From Liolophura sinensis (lineage: Eukaryota > Mollusca > Polyplacophora > Chitonida > Chitonidae): 64,000 nucleotides of DNA. The translations under genes and the position numbers were made by a program. Positions within the stretch are counted from its first letter, which is position 1, and each line of letters opens with the position of its first letter. The DNA lies in NCBI RefSeq assembly GCF_032854445.1, contig NC_088303.1, forward strand, positions 3,853,501 to 3,917,500, given 5' to 3'. Below the pieces are notes generated by a model, which was given only the letters and a program-made list of their open reading frames with translations, made no database searches and was not told the DNA's origin. Shown here piece after piece: positions 23,863 to 36,194 of this stretch.

Positions 23863-25540
23863 ATTGTGTTTAATACTGCATGGGTAACCTTTAGCCCTAT
23901 TCTAGTTCTTGTAATCTGGTTTACACTCTAGCTGTAAACCGGGCAGAGGTATAGGTTGTGTTTAATATTGCATGTGTAATCTTCAGCCCTGTTCTGGTTG
24001 TTGTAATCTGATGTACACTCTCACTGATTTGTAATCTCGCCTACACTCTCATTGATTGCCATACCCCTTACCCGGCAGAAGGAACTCTGTCGAGAAGAAG
24101 TATTTAGCTTGCGGGGGTTCGCGCAACATTGCACCTTTATTACTGATATATGTGCTTTAAGTTACCTGCATCTCGGCCACTTTTAATTCACCTTGAATGT
24201 ATTACCTGTACATACATGCATTCCTGTCTTCCTGTTCATTAACGCTGGGCAAGTTATAATGAAAAACTAGTGAAAAACTTATAATGACAAGTCCAACCGC
24301 CCACCATATAAAGGTATAACAAATTCTCCGTCTCGGCATTATGTCCATACTCTATAATAGATTGTCCCTCAGGGGCGATGGATATCTTTGTCCCATAGTA
24401 ATGTATATTGCATGCCTTGATAAACCAATCTACCTCGTAAAAGTACAGGAAAGGAGAACAGCTAGCGTTATGCACTTTATATGGCTCAAAGATACTACTT
24501 TGAAATCGACCACTACGAGTGATACAACAGCGTCTTATCTTCACGCCACTCGATTATACGTCTGTGGAATTAGTCAAATTGGTTTAAGTCGATCTCTCGT
24601 TTCTGTAAACTGGCTGATGTTTGGAATAGAGAAGGACATGTTTACCCTTTCAGGTCGTCGTCTAACCAAGGGCTAATTAACCCGTTCTGAGACTGGAACC
24701 CCTCGTGAAGATCAGCTTCCTATTTATATGTAAATGTTGGGGAACCCGAGGAGACCTGTTACTGTTGAGCGATTCACTTGTGGCACCTTCCTCATCCATG
24801 TACCAAGGCACCTGTGCCCAGAGACGCGGCTTTAGTTTTATGTGACTGGTCATCCATCGGCGATGGGCTACCGGTCACATCCGCCTTACTGGACCTATGG
24901 TCAGATAAACAACAGAAAACACTTAGCGCGCGAATCCAATCGCCCTGTCATCACTACTTGTTCCTGAGTGTATGCAAATTTAACTGTGTACAAATGCAGG
25001 ACGGCCCACTTGAGTAACAGTGATCTCTCCGTGTCAACTGTAGTGATTGAATATGATGGGAAATTCGCATTATATGTAGATTGTTCAGCAGGGGACTATC
25101 AAATAGACATCCGTGTCTGCAGCGGTAACGACACAGTACATACAGTGTATATATAGTTTAGGCCAGGCGACTATCTGCGCGCATCGCCACTGTCACTGTT
25201 GAGATACTGCTTAGGCCATGTAGAAATAATAAAGACATTAACCTATAAGGATCGTGATATACATTTATATCCTCAACTCGTATCAGTGGGAAAGGCTTTA
25301 TCTTAGCTCCAGGTAGTCTTAAATTCGCCTACAATTATTTAATTAGATCTCCCCTTACGATATTCAATATAATAGTTAGAAATAAGACCTGTTTTAATTA
25401 AATCAGTCGATGTATCCAGGATGAGACTGCATGTAGTTGAAGAGGTTTGGTAGGAATTCTGAACTTAGTCTACAATTGCTGAATACAGAACCTGTAATTC
25501 GTATCGATTTACGGATTATTTAATTAAAGAAATTGACCCA

Positions 25541-25662
25541 GCAATGACCCAGCAGCCTATCACTAATGCGATCGCTCTGAGTTCAAATCCAGCTCATGCT
25601 GGCTTCCTCGCCGACCGTACATGGGAAGGTCTTCGGATGACTGTGGGTTTCCCCAGGTTCTA
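25541..25662 (+). repeat. SINE head half in A1
   Basis: AATGACCCAGCAGCCTATCA, GAGTTCAAATCCAGCTCATG and GTACATGGGAAGGTC match the SINE head and B-box. A matching tail piece (GTATAAGTGAAATATTCTTG) lies at about 25810-25830, so the element seems to be split by other sequence. Unit B carries the same arrangement from 39150. Confidence 0.6.
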
Positions 25663-26124
25663 CGAATGTAGCTGTGCGGTTACTGTCCCACCTGTAGATT
25701 ATCACAGGACAAGTAATCATGGAAAAGTATACCAGCCCTTAGAGCAGAACGATAAGCGTGTCTCGGCATTATATGGATCCTAGTAAGGTTTCTCTCCTGG
25801 CCGATGTGGTATAAGTGAAATATTCTTGACATTGTACCAACAATATGATTTGTCAAGCTGATGCAAACTTACTATTGAGGATATCTGCATGAAAATAAGG
25901 GTCTTAATTATCTTAAGCGTATAATGAAAATCAAATTACCCTATTAATAATGGTCGAATTTTACAGCATGCAATCTATAGATTAACTATCCCTGCATCTT
26001 TAATATATACCCATACAGATTGTGTTGTCTCCAAACATTGCCTAATCCTTGCAGGTTGACCTCCTCTTGTCGGTTGCCCTGTCCATGGATATTCCTCTAT
26101 CCCTTCAGGTTACCCTCTAACGTG

Positions 26125-26280
26125 GTATCTAGATAAAAGAGTGGTGGAAATCCGTCCTGCAACAACGTGGCACATTACATGCACTCTAAGGACTCCTTCG
26201 TCGTCATATGACTGAAAAATTGTTAAGTACAATGTTAAACCCCACTCAATCATTCACTCACTCATTCCATGCATGTTGTT
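26125..26280 (+). repeat. Old CACT-tail SINE, 3' half, in A1
   Basis: AAAGAGTGGTGGAAATCCGT, CGTCGTCATATGACTGAAAA and CACTCACTCATT mark the 3' half. It is present at the same place in B1 (about 39745-39880). Confidence 0.65.
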
Positions 26281-26793
26281 CATTCCTGCATAATTTTGTA
26301 ATTTTCTCGCCTGTATGCTCTTTGTTTGTGTTCTCGTAAGTGCTGATGATGCACTGAGAATAACACCTTCACTGAGATAAATTGACAATCGGCCACATCT
26401 CACCAGTTACATGGCACCATTTGCAAACTCTCGCGCCATCATTGCTACTGTGTTTTTATTCTCAATGTCTTTTTTTTTCTCACGATATTCTAAATTGATC
26501 ATTTCTACAAAACTGTCAGCTGTGTGTTTTCCCATCATAATACTTTAACGAACGGACAGAAAGCGCACAGTAGATCATACTCACCAACACCCTTACTGAG
26601 CTAACGTTATGACGGATTAAGACGGACTCGGGTTGTAAAGATCGGAGTGAAAATTGATATCCACAAATATTCAGCCTGATTGATCACCTTTGATGGTTTG
26701 ATTCTGTAAATGTTTAATATCGCTTTTGGCAGCTTCTCTTGTATACGGTTTACCCTCTTCTGAATTCCTGAGAGGAAGTGGTAATGTTTGTCT

Positions 26794-27015
26794 TTATTCG
26801 CACATATCACGTTGCAAACAGACATGACACTGAGAACACCAATCTTGGACGTCCATTGAACACATGATGGAGTGGTAGAATTGAGATCGAAGCCGCGTAT
26901 GTATAAAGTAAGCGTCAGGATTTCGGGGTGGAAGTGTGTGTTCGAACGTGATAATGATTTTTAGTTTTCTTTTCAGTTGAAATACGTTAAAGCACACAGG
27001 GTCCTCACTCTCCAT
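26794..27015 (-). pseudogene. Possible Ty3/gypsy integrase zinc-finger remnant
   Basis: A 73-codon minus-strand frame contains RLRSQFYHSIMCSMD followed by DVQDWCSQCHVC. The layout [F/Y][Y/W]-x(5-6)-M-x(2)-DV-x(2)-WC-x(2)-C-x(2)-C resembles the C-terminal half of the HHCC finger of retroelement integrases. No catalytic core follows in frame. B1 (40180-40401) keeps it, A2 (34206-34418) has lost three residues inside the cysteine cluster, and B2 (about 48115-48330) is frameshifted by a 4-bp deletion. It may be a chance resemblance. Confidence 0.3.
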
Positions 27016-27405
27016 AAGTTAGTTACATGTACAGTTAGAGGGACACAGTTGAAGGAGACTTGATCACTATGTTTAAACGACAAAACACACGGTTATATAT
27101 CTAAACATCAGTAGTACAAGAATGCTGGACCTCCTCGATGGTATGTACACCGCAGATCAGACTACAGATTATCAGTATTACTGATTCTCCTGGATCTTTC
27201 GTTGCCAATCACAAAAGACATTACCGATGGTCAAAGATGATTTCATGGAGAAAAGAATATGTTATTTTGACAATACGACTAAATAAGCCTGGAGAACGTC
27301 AGGGTGAGATTTCGCTGCACTGAACTATGCTTGATTATTTATGTACATTTTAATATCTTCAAATTAGAGCTCTGGACATTTAGTTGCTGTACGCAATACA
27401 AATTT

Positions 27406-27750
27406 GTAGAGCGTCCGCTTCGGGACCGGTAGATCCAGGATCAATCCTTGGTCGAGTCACACCTAAGACTTTAAAAGAGGAAGTTGTAACTTCCTCGCTT
27501 GGCGTTCAGCATGAAGGGGATAGTGCAACGACTGGTTGACCCGTATCAGTATAATGGCTCGGGCGGGGCGGCTTACTTGCCTTCGGTAAGTCGTCTCAGT
27601 GATGCAGCACTAAATAAAAGAGCGGTGGAAATCCGTCCTGCAACAAGGAGGCACATTACACGTGCATGCACCCTAATGATTCCTTCGTCGTCATATGACT
27701 GAAAAATTGTTGAGTACGACGTTAAACCCCAAGCATTCACTCACTCACTC
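27406..27750 (+). repeat. Young CACT-tail SINE with target-site duplication, in A1 only
   Basis: The element runs from GTAGAGCGTCCGCTTCGGG (slightly 5'-truncated tRNA-like head) through GTTGACCCGTATCAGTATAA to CCAAGCATTCACTCACTCAC. It is bracketed by AATACAAATTT at 27395-27405 and 27751-27761. The matching site in unit B (40781-40791) has a single AATACAAATTT and no element. Confidence 0.92.
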
Positions 27751-29744
27751 AATACAAATTTAAACCTTTACGCCTTTACTGATTTTTTTATTTTTTTTTG
27801 TTTGCTGAGTCTCTTTGCACACCATGATGTTATCTGAAGAATGCATGACTTCCACCAAATTAATGTTACTTGTTAGATACGGACGCCTTTGCATGATGTG
27901 AACAGTCATGTATGGAATGCCATTATCGAGAAAAAGGTGGAGTTTTTTTTACTCTGTGGAATCACATCGGTCTATAACCAGTGCTTCGAAACAACGTCCA
28001 AACGATGTATCATATTCGGCAGCTGTCTTTATCAAATAGTTGTAGGCTACCACCGAAAATATGCCAATTGTCACAATTCCAACAGCTGTGTACATCCCGT
28101 CAACCTGATCAGGATAATGGGGAGAGTTAGGATGTTGATTCTTTCACAGATGGTTTTGTGCCTTAACGATGTAGAAATTTGGTTAACTCCTCGAGACGTT
28201 GTTATTGGCTTGGTCAGCAATTATAGGTGGTATCGAACAGGTGAAACCTCTCAGCAAGGCATGGCATTAGTGCCTAGTAAGGGCATGAGGAGTGTCCTAA
28301 TTTAGCACAAACCTATGGCATGATTCATACAATGTCTATTCTATTCACCGATATTAACTTGACAACTGTTTGATGCTTAAGATACGGTTTACCACATATA
28401 AAAAGATAAAAAAAAATTAAAATGAATTGCATAATGCACAACGTAATTCACAGGAACTTTCTAACCAAAACCATTTTGCCTCTGATTCCTGATTTTGTCC
28501 TCATAAATACGCCTAATTCCTACTTGCTTTCCTGGTTGTGTGTATTTACACTTATAACTGTAAGTATTAGAAGCTACATCAATACATGTTAAGAACCACC
28601 TGCTCGTCCTGCGCAAGTCTGACTAACATGGGGAATAATGTTGTCATATATTACGGAAATGTTCCATAGAAATTGGAGGGAAATAAGTTCAAGAGATCCG
28701 AATGTTGCCTGAAGTTTTAGATGGATCGGCGGTGAATCGAATCCCAGGTGGAATTCCCTCACTATTTGCGCTCACTAAACTGCCAACATTTTCAACATGG
28801 CAGATTAAAGGAGGGTAAATGCTACAGGTATGAGCAAACGTGGTAAAAAATGTTAAAAAGAACTGTTGCGATCTGAAATTATGAAAGTGACTTGTTCGTG
28901 TTTCTATGTTGATTTTTTAGAATAGCTAACAAATGGCCCAAATCGACATGACATCCATTATTAACGACGACAAGAGATTTCTGCAGAGGAGGCCCCATGC
29001 ATTATGAAATGCTTTTCCATGCTATGCTATAACGATAGGGAACAATAAATGATGGCATGAGCCGGGTAGACGAATCACCGAGCTAGTTCAGGGACGAATG
29101 GTTCAATCTGATGATAAATAATGACCAAATAAGTCTGAAACTATGCTAAACTAGTGACATAGAGATCGATAAAAATTTTAAACAAGTATCCCAATGGATA
29201 TATCGAAATTAATTGAAAATTTGTCCAACCAAATATAAGACATATTTTTCCACATGGATTAGCGGATTGATGTTGACTGACTATGGTGTTAAAACAGCGC
29301 TCGCCACATGCTGTGAAGACTCAAAGACAAACGACACACAAGGTTTAATCATATGGAATTATAAATTTTACCAGACTTTCTTAAACAATAGACCTGTACA
29401 TGTATTATGATTGGCCAGTCTTAAATAACGATACTAAGGTAACGCAGTAAGGCACACACCGGGAGCTGGTTGTGAGTCAGCTGCGGGCCAGCAATGTGTC
29501 AGTAACCCAGAGTAAATAACACCAGTACTTTTTCAACACACATACGTTCTTTAATCACCCAGAAAAATGGTAAGTTTATTACAGCTCGGGCCAAGAACAT
29601 GACATAAAGGCAATTTTCAGAACTTAGCGGTTTTATAGTAACAAATTTTGATATCTTAGTTTGAAGATGTTTTAGACTGAAAATAATACTGAGACATACT
29701 AGGCTGAGTATAACAAAATTTTGGCAGAAAAAGGACTCTTTCTT

Positions 29745-30820
29745 TGTGTAATTTAGTATACATCTACAACATTTAGCGGTATTCATCCCCAGTGTGTAAT
29801 TTAGTACACATCTACTACATATATTGGTATTCATCCCTAGTGTGCAATTCAGTACACTCAACAACATCTAGCGGCATTCATCCCCAGTGTGTAATTTAGT
29901 ACACATCTACAACATTTAGCGGTATTCATCCCCAGTGTGTAATTTAGTACACATCTACTACATATATTGGTATTCATCCCTAGTGTGTAATTTAGTACAC
30001 TCAACAACATCTAGCGGCATTCATCCGCAGTGTGTAATTTAGTACACATCTACAACATATAGTGGTATTCATCCCCAGTGAGAAATTCAGCGCACTTTAC
30101 AATATATAGTGGTATTCATCCCTAGTGTGTAGTTTAGAACACTCTACAACATCTAGCCGTATTCATCCCTAGTGTGTACTTTAGCACACTCTACAAAATA
30201 TAGTGGTATTCATCCCCAGTGTGTAATTTAGCATACTCTACAACATCTAGCGGTGTTCATCCCCAGTGTGTAATTTAGTACACTGAACAGCATCTAGCGG
30301 TATTCATCCCCAGCGTGTAGTTTAGCATACTCTGCAATATATAGCGGCGTTCATCCCCAGTGTGTAATTTAGTACACTCTACAACATCTAGCGCCATTCA
30401 TCCCCGGGGTGTAATTTAGAACACTGAACAGCATCTAACGGTATTCATCCCCAGTGTGTAGTTTAGCACACTCTACAGCATATAGCGGTATTCATTCCCA
30501 GTGTGTAGTTTAGAACACTCTACAACATCTAGCGGTATTCATTCCCAGTGTGTAGTTTAGCACACTCTGCAACATATATCGGTGTCCATCCCCAGTGTGT
30601 AATTTAGTACATTCTACAACATCTAGCGTTATTCATCCCCAGTGTGTAGTTTAGCACACTCTACAGCATATAGCGGTATTCATCCCCAGTGTGTAGTTTA
30701 GCACACTCTGCAACATATATCGGTGTCCATCCCTAGTGTGTAGTTTAGCACACTCTACAACATCTAGCTTTATTCATCCCCAGTGTGTAGTTTAGCACAC
30801 TCTACAACATATAGCGGGAA
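29745..30820 (-). repeat. 47-48-bp minisatellite in retroelement 3' region, A1, about 23 units
   Basis: Units read ATTCATCCCCAGTGTGTAAT, TTAGTACACATCTACAACAT, then CTAGCGGT. The AGTGTGTAAT-TTAGTACACT part is an imperfect inverted repeat. The same array has about 12 units in A2 and about 7 in B1. Confidence 0.92.
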
Positions 30821-30829
30821 GGTGTTATT

Positions 30830-32047
30830 TGCTTGTTTTATATTATTCTGTATCTTTTTCATAAACCGCCCACTTTTACTATAAACCACCCCCATAGATT
30901 TAAAATCAATGACAATGTCTAGGGTGCTCTGTCCGTAAAAGAAACAATCTCTGTGGCGCGTTTACAGCCAACAATGAATACTTTGGTTTTGGAGATATTT
31001 ACGGAAAGACTCCAAGTTTTACAATATTTACTATAAACGTCTGGCATAGTGTTTAGTACAGCACAAGATTCAGAAAGCACGACCGTGTCATCCCCTTACA
31101 TAGGCCATCTGAATTTCTAACCCACCATTGATGCGAAGACAATTTTCAAGGTCGTTTGTATACAGAATTGGAGATAACTTTTCTCTTTGGTATTGGCCAG
31201 TATTGCAAACAAACAGATCTCTGAAAAAATCATGCATCTCTGCGCACGATTTGGTATGTTTGTACATATCGTTAATGACATCTGTAATTTTACCACATAT
31301 TCCTGTTCCCCAACGTTTGTCCATAGCACTCTCAGACACCGTGTGGGTCACCTTACTCACGTCAATAAAGGCACACTATAACATGTTTGAAACAGTTTAA
31401 ACTAAAAAAAAAAAACATGACCAATTACGGAGTAATCTTTGTGGAAAATTGCCTGTGACTCTGTTAAAATTCTGTTACCAGTATTTAATATCCCAGTAAA
31501 GACTTTACCCACTCAGCTTAAGAGAGCTATGGGTCGGTATCTTTCGGGATTCAATGAATCTCCTTTATAAGGCCAGTTATCCAGTCATCTGAGATTAAAC
31601 CAGTATCCATCATTACATTAAAAATTGTCAAATATAGAGGTATAAGTGTACCCACGGTATTATGATATATTCATTAAGTACTAAATCGATTCCACAAAAT
31701 TTTATTTTTTTAAATTGTTAATTTTATGTGTAATTTCCTCTGCTCTCATTTTCCTTTCTAAAATGTCATTGGTCTCACTAGATCTGATCCACGTTGTGTG
31801 TAATTCATGTAAATCGAAATTTCTACCTGTCAAATAGCTGTCTACTTTGTTCTTCCATTCCGGTTTGCACATTTCCAAAAATCTTGTCTTTTTGAATTTG
31901 TAGGCAATACTCTTTATGTTTTTTTTTTATAATCAATGTATTAATCGTTTTATTAGGTTAACTTCCATGCATATTGTACAATTTTTTTTTTAACTGAGTG
32001 ACAATACTTTCGCTTTTCAACGCAGGTACGTTCAAACCAGGGCTTAG
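30830..32047 (-). pseudogene. Decayed non-LTR retrotransposon: endonuclease-RT linker and reverse transcriptase (unit A)
   Basis: On the minus strand the order is KPWFERTCVEKRKYC (linker motif usual between endonuclease and RT in LINEs, about 32040-31990), MRAEEITHKINNLKK and GIDLVLNEYI (RT block 1, clearest in the B copy), then YQREKLSPILYTNDLENCL (RT block before the active site), then a frameshift exactly before DDTVVLSES (31096-31070, the remains of the xxDD box), then WSLSVNISKTKVFIVG (thumb side). Stops and frameshifts show that it is dead. The pattern fits CR1/Jockey-like clades in general; the clade was not determined. Its 3' side leads into the 47-bp array and ends near 29562. Confidence 0.8.
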
Positions 32048-32560
32048 TGTTACTGATTGTCGCAGTCAACTCCCATGACTGGTGACGATACAAAGGGAGT
32101 ATGTACACGTAACTAATGCTTCTGTCTTGACATTGCCTCAAGTAGCTATAAGAAACTAAACGTGATAATTTCCCATCGGCTGGCAATAAATCAGTGACTC
32201 TGGTAGGTGACAATTCCTCTGACATTTGCATATAAATGCTGTTGTCGGCTGGACTTCACATCTGGGTTAATAACGTCTTAGTTAATCCAGGAGGGAGGCA
32301 CAGCTCATCACAAGGACAAAGTATCAAGGGATAATGAAGGGGCTGTCGTGTAACACAGCCAGAGATCAAGCGGGAAACTGTGGGTAATACGGCAACGTTT
32401 CCTGCATTCTTACCGCTGCCGTATATCTACCTGAATTTCGTCCGGCGTAATAATGATTCTCCTCCCTTGGTGCATTTGATACATACGAAAATAATTACCC
32501 ATCAGGTTATAATCAACAGGGTTGTTTACGGACGAAAATGTGAGTCGACCACCGAATGAC
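32048..32560 (+). promoter_or_regulatory. Octamer/TATA block M, copy in unit A
   Basis: The block contains GACATTTGCATATAAATGC (octamer ATTTGCAT overlapping TATAAAT, 32224-32239) and a GTGAGT donor-like site after GGACGAAAAT near 32540. It is collinear with blocks at 44.3, 49.55, 52.3 and 56.7 kb. Promoter function is inference; the overlapping minus-strand frame (MQMSEELSPTRVTD...) is broken in the 56.8 kb copy and so is not conserved as protein. Confidence 0.35.
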
Positions 32561-32756
32561 TGGTTTCGACATAATACACTGGCAACAAATGGGAGATATT
32601 TTTTAGGTGCCGTTTACTGTCCTTTTTTCATTCCGTTGTCGGCCTAAGGATAGATCCATAGCTTGTCTGTCCGGGCCGGACTTACATACACGCACTCCAG
32701 TTTTTTGTAGTGCCTATGCAGAATTGGATAGCCTTGGAAACCGAAAATATGTCTAT

Positions 32757-32850
32757 GTTTAGAAAACTTTTCGCCTAAGCCGGGGAAAACCCCACGACGA
32801 TCAGCAGGTTGCTGGCAGGCATTTCCCCGTACGGCCGGAGTGTAAATCAA
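32757..32850 (-). repeat. SINE interior fragment between block M and A2
   Basis: GCCGGGGAAAACCCCACGAC, GCAGGTTGCTGGCAG and CCGTACGGCCGGAGTG match the middle of the common SINE on the minus strand. Unit B has the same piece (about 45047-45135). Confidence 0.6.
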
Positions 32851-35600
32851 CTTACTTATAACAAACCTCCAAATAAAGAAGCGGAAGAGTGCACTGTAAT
32901 AAACCTACACAATTTAATCATTTATTTTTTTATTCTCTTAAATCTGGATGGGGCACCTTAGTTGTTTTAGTTCTACTTCTGCACTTGCGTGCTTACTGTC
33001 TCCCCTGTAGATTATCGCAGGATAAATACTCATGGAAAAGTAAAAACAACCCTTACAGAAGAAAGATAAACGTGTCTCGGAATTATGTGGATCCCTTGTT
33101 ATAAGTTTCTCTCAGTGGCACTGAATATCTTTTTAAAACATTTGTACACGCATGTTATAGTTTATGCCTTGATCAGCCACTCTACGTCACCGCGTCAAAA
33201 TGTAGGAGAGAAGAACAGCTAGCCTTATAGGCTTACACTTCTTATGACTCTGCCTTCAACCACAGATACTGTAGTGAAACTGACCGCTTCCCGTGATACA
33301 ACAGCGTCTTATCTTCACGCCACTGGATTATACCTCTGTGGAATTAGCCCAGTGGACTATTACTCGCTCTATCGTTTCTGCAAACTGGCTGATGTGGGGA
33401 GAAGAGAAGGAGATGTTTATCCTTTCAGGTCGTTGTCTAAGCGAGCTAATTAACCCGTTTTGGGACTGGATCCCCTCGTGAAGATCAGCTTCCTATTTAT
33501 ATGAAAATGTGCGGGATCTGCCGGGAACCCGAGGAGACCTGTTACTGTGGAGCGAGTTACTTGTGGCACTTTCCTAATCCACATACCAAGGCACCTGTGA
33601 CCTGGGGTCGGGTCCTTGTCTTACTAGTATCTGACTGGTCATCCATCGGTCATCGGTTGTCGGTCACATTCGCCTTACTGGGCCTATGGCCAGATAAACA
33701 AGAGAAAGCACTTGGCATGAGAACCCAGACACCCTGTCATCAGTATTTGACAGATATTAATGGCGGGACTGCTAAATTGTTCCTGAGTGTATGCAAATTT
33801 AACTGTGTACAAATGCAGGACGGCCCACTTGAGTAACAGTGATCTCTCCGTGTCAGCTGTAGTGATTGGATATGATGTGAAAATCGCATTATATGTAGAT
33901 TGTTCAGCAAGGGACTATCAAATAGACATCCGTGTCTGCAGCGGTAACGACACAGTATATACAGTGTATGTATAGATTAGGTCAGGCCACAGACAATGTC
34001 AGTAAGGGTGAGCTAACGTTATGACGGATTAAGACGGACTCGGGTTGTAAAGATCGGAGTGAAAACTGATATCTGCAAATATTCAGCCTGATTGATCACC
34101 TTTGATGGTTTGATTCTGTAAATGTTTAATATCGCTTTTGGCAGCTTCTCTTGTATACGGTTTGTCCTCTTCTGAATTCCTGAGAGGAAGTGGTAAAGTT
34201 TGCTTTTACTCGCACATATCACGTTGCAAACAGACATGACACCAATCTTGGACGTCCATTGAACACATGATGGAGTGGTAGAATTGAGATCGAAGCCGCG
34301 TATCTATAAAGTAAGCGTCAGAATTTCGGCGTGAAAGTGTGTGTTCGAACGTGGTAATGATTTTTAGTTTTCTTTTCAGCTGAAATATGTTAAAGCACAC
34401 AGGGTCCTCACTCTCCATAAGCTAGCTACATGTACAGTTAGAGGGACACAGTTGAAGGAGACTTGATCACTATGTTTAAACGACAAAACACACGGTTATA
34501 TATCTAAACATCAGTAGTACAAGAATGCTGGACCTCCTCGATGGTATGTACACCGCAGATCAGATTACAGATTATCAGTATTACTGATTCTCCTGGATCT
34601 TTCGTTGCCAATCACAAAAGACATTACCGATGGTCAAAGATGATTTCATGGAGAAAAGAATATGTTATTTTGACGATACGACTAAATAAGCCTGGAGAAC
34701 GTCAGGGTGAGATTTCGTTCTTTTGAGCTATGCTTGGTGATTTATCTATATTTTAATATCTCCAAATTAAGGCTTTGGCGGTTTAATTACAGTACACAGT
34801 AGAAATTTAAACCCTCACGCCAGTGTTAAATTTTTTTCGAATTTTGTTGTCTGTGGCCTTAAGTTAACGAAACTCTTAGTTATCTGGAGGTATCTGATCG
34901 TCACTTCCGGTCTCTTACCCACTTCCTGTGCTAGTAATGTCAACTTTTGTCCTTACCAACATTTACAATGAAAAGCAAAGTTTTTCAGGTCTATTATCAG
35001 TGGTTCGAAACAACGTCCAAACAATGTATCATATAGGGATCAAATAGTTGTAGGATTCCAAAGAAAGTTGTCGACTTTCGCTTCTAGGAAAGATATACCG
35101 CCAACAGCTGGGAGCATTGGCTCAACCCAATCAGGATCAAGGAAATACTTACGGTGTTTATGCTTTTACCAATGGTGTGGTGTGTTGTCGATGTAGGCAT
35201 TTGTTTAACTCCTGGAGACGTTGTTATTAGCATTGATGACAAATAGTGGCAAAATAAATCTGAAAGTATGCTAAACCAGCCTAACGCGATCTGTATACAT
35301 ACAAACTAAACAATTTTACGGAGTGCTAGCGACATTGTTATAGCCATCTCCCTGATATCAATGAAAGATTTAAACATGTATCCCAAAGGATAGATCAAGA
35401 TAAATTAAAAATCTGTCCAACCAAATATAAGACCTACATTACCACAAAGATTTGCCAAATATTCACCCTATCGTGTATCGGGCGAGTTTTCATGTTGACT
35501 GACTATGTTGTTAAAACAGCGCTCATCACATGCTGTGAAGACTGAAAGACAAACGAAAGATAGACAAACAAAGATTTAATCATATGGAATTATAAATTTT

Positions 35601-35930
35601 ACCAGGCTTTCTTAAACAATAGACCTGTACATGTATTATGATTGGCCAGTCTTAAATAGCGATACTAAGGTAACGCAGTAAGGCACACACCGGGAGCTGG
35701 TTGTGAGTCAACCAGACTTTCTTAAACAATAGACCTGTACATGTATTATGATTGGCCAGTCTTAAATAGCGATACTAAGGTAACACAGAAAGGCACACAC
35801 CGGGAGCTGGTTGTGAGTCAACCAGACTTTCTTAAACAATAGACCTGTACATGTATTATGATTGGCCAGTCTTAAATAGCGATACTAAGGTAACGCAGTA
35901 AGGCACACACCGGGAGCTGGTTGTGAGTCA
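35601..35930 (+). repeat. 110-bp tandem triplication in A2
   Basis: ACCAGACTTTCTTAAACAAT starts at 35601 (one mismatch), 35711 and 35821, each unit ending in GGAGCTGGTTGTGAGTCA. A1 (about 29370-29480) and B1 (about 42400-42510) have one copy each. Confidence 0.92.
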
Positions 35931-36194
35931 GCTGCGGGCCAACAATGTGTCAGTAACCCAGAGTAAATAACACCAGTACTTTTTCAACACACATATGATC
36001 TTTAATCACCCAGAAAAATGGTAAGTTTATTACAGCTCAGGCCAATAACATGACATAAAGCCAATTGGACAATTTTCAGCACTTAGCGGTTTTATAGTAA
36101 CAAATTTTGATATCTTAGTTTGAAGATGTTTTAGACTGAAAATAATACTGAGACATACTAGGCTGAGTATAACAAAATTTTGGCAGAAAAAGGA

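Noticed and set aside
27889-28305. 138-codon plus-strand frame, also intact in unit B (40919-41335)
   Set aside because: Its conservation is explained by the recent duplication; the changes between copies include many non-synonymous ones and no domain is recognisable.
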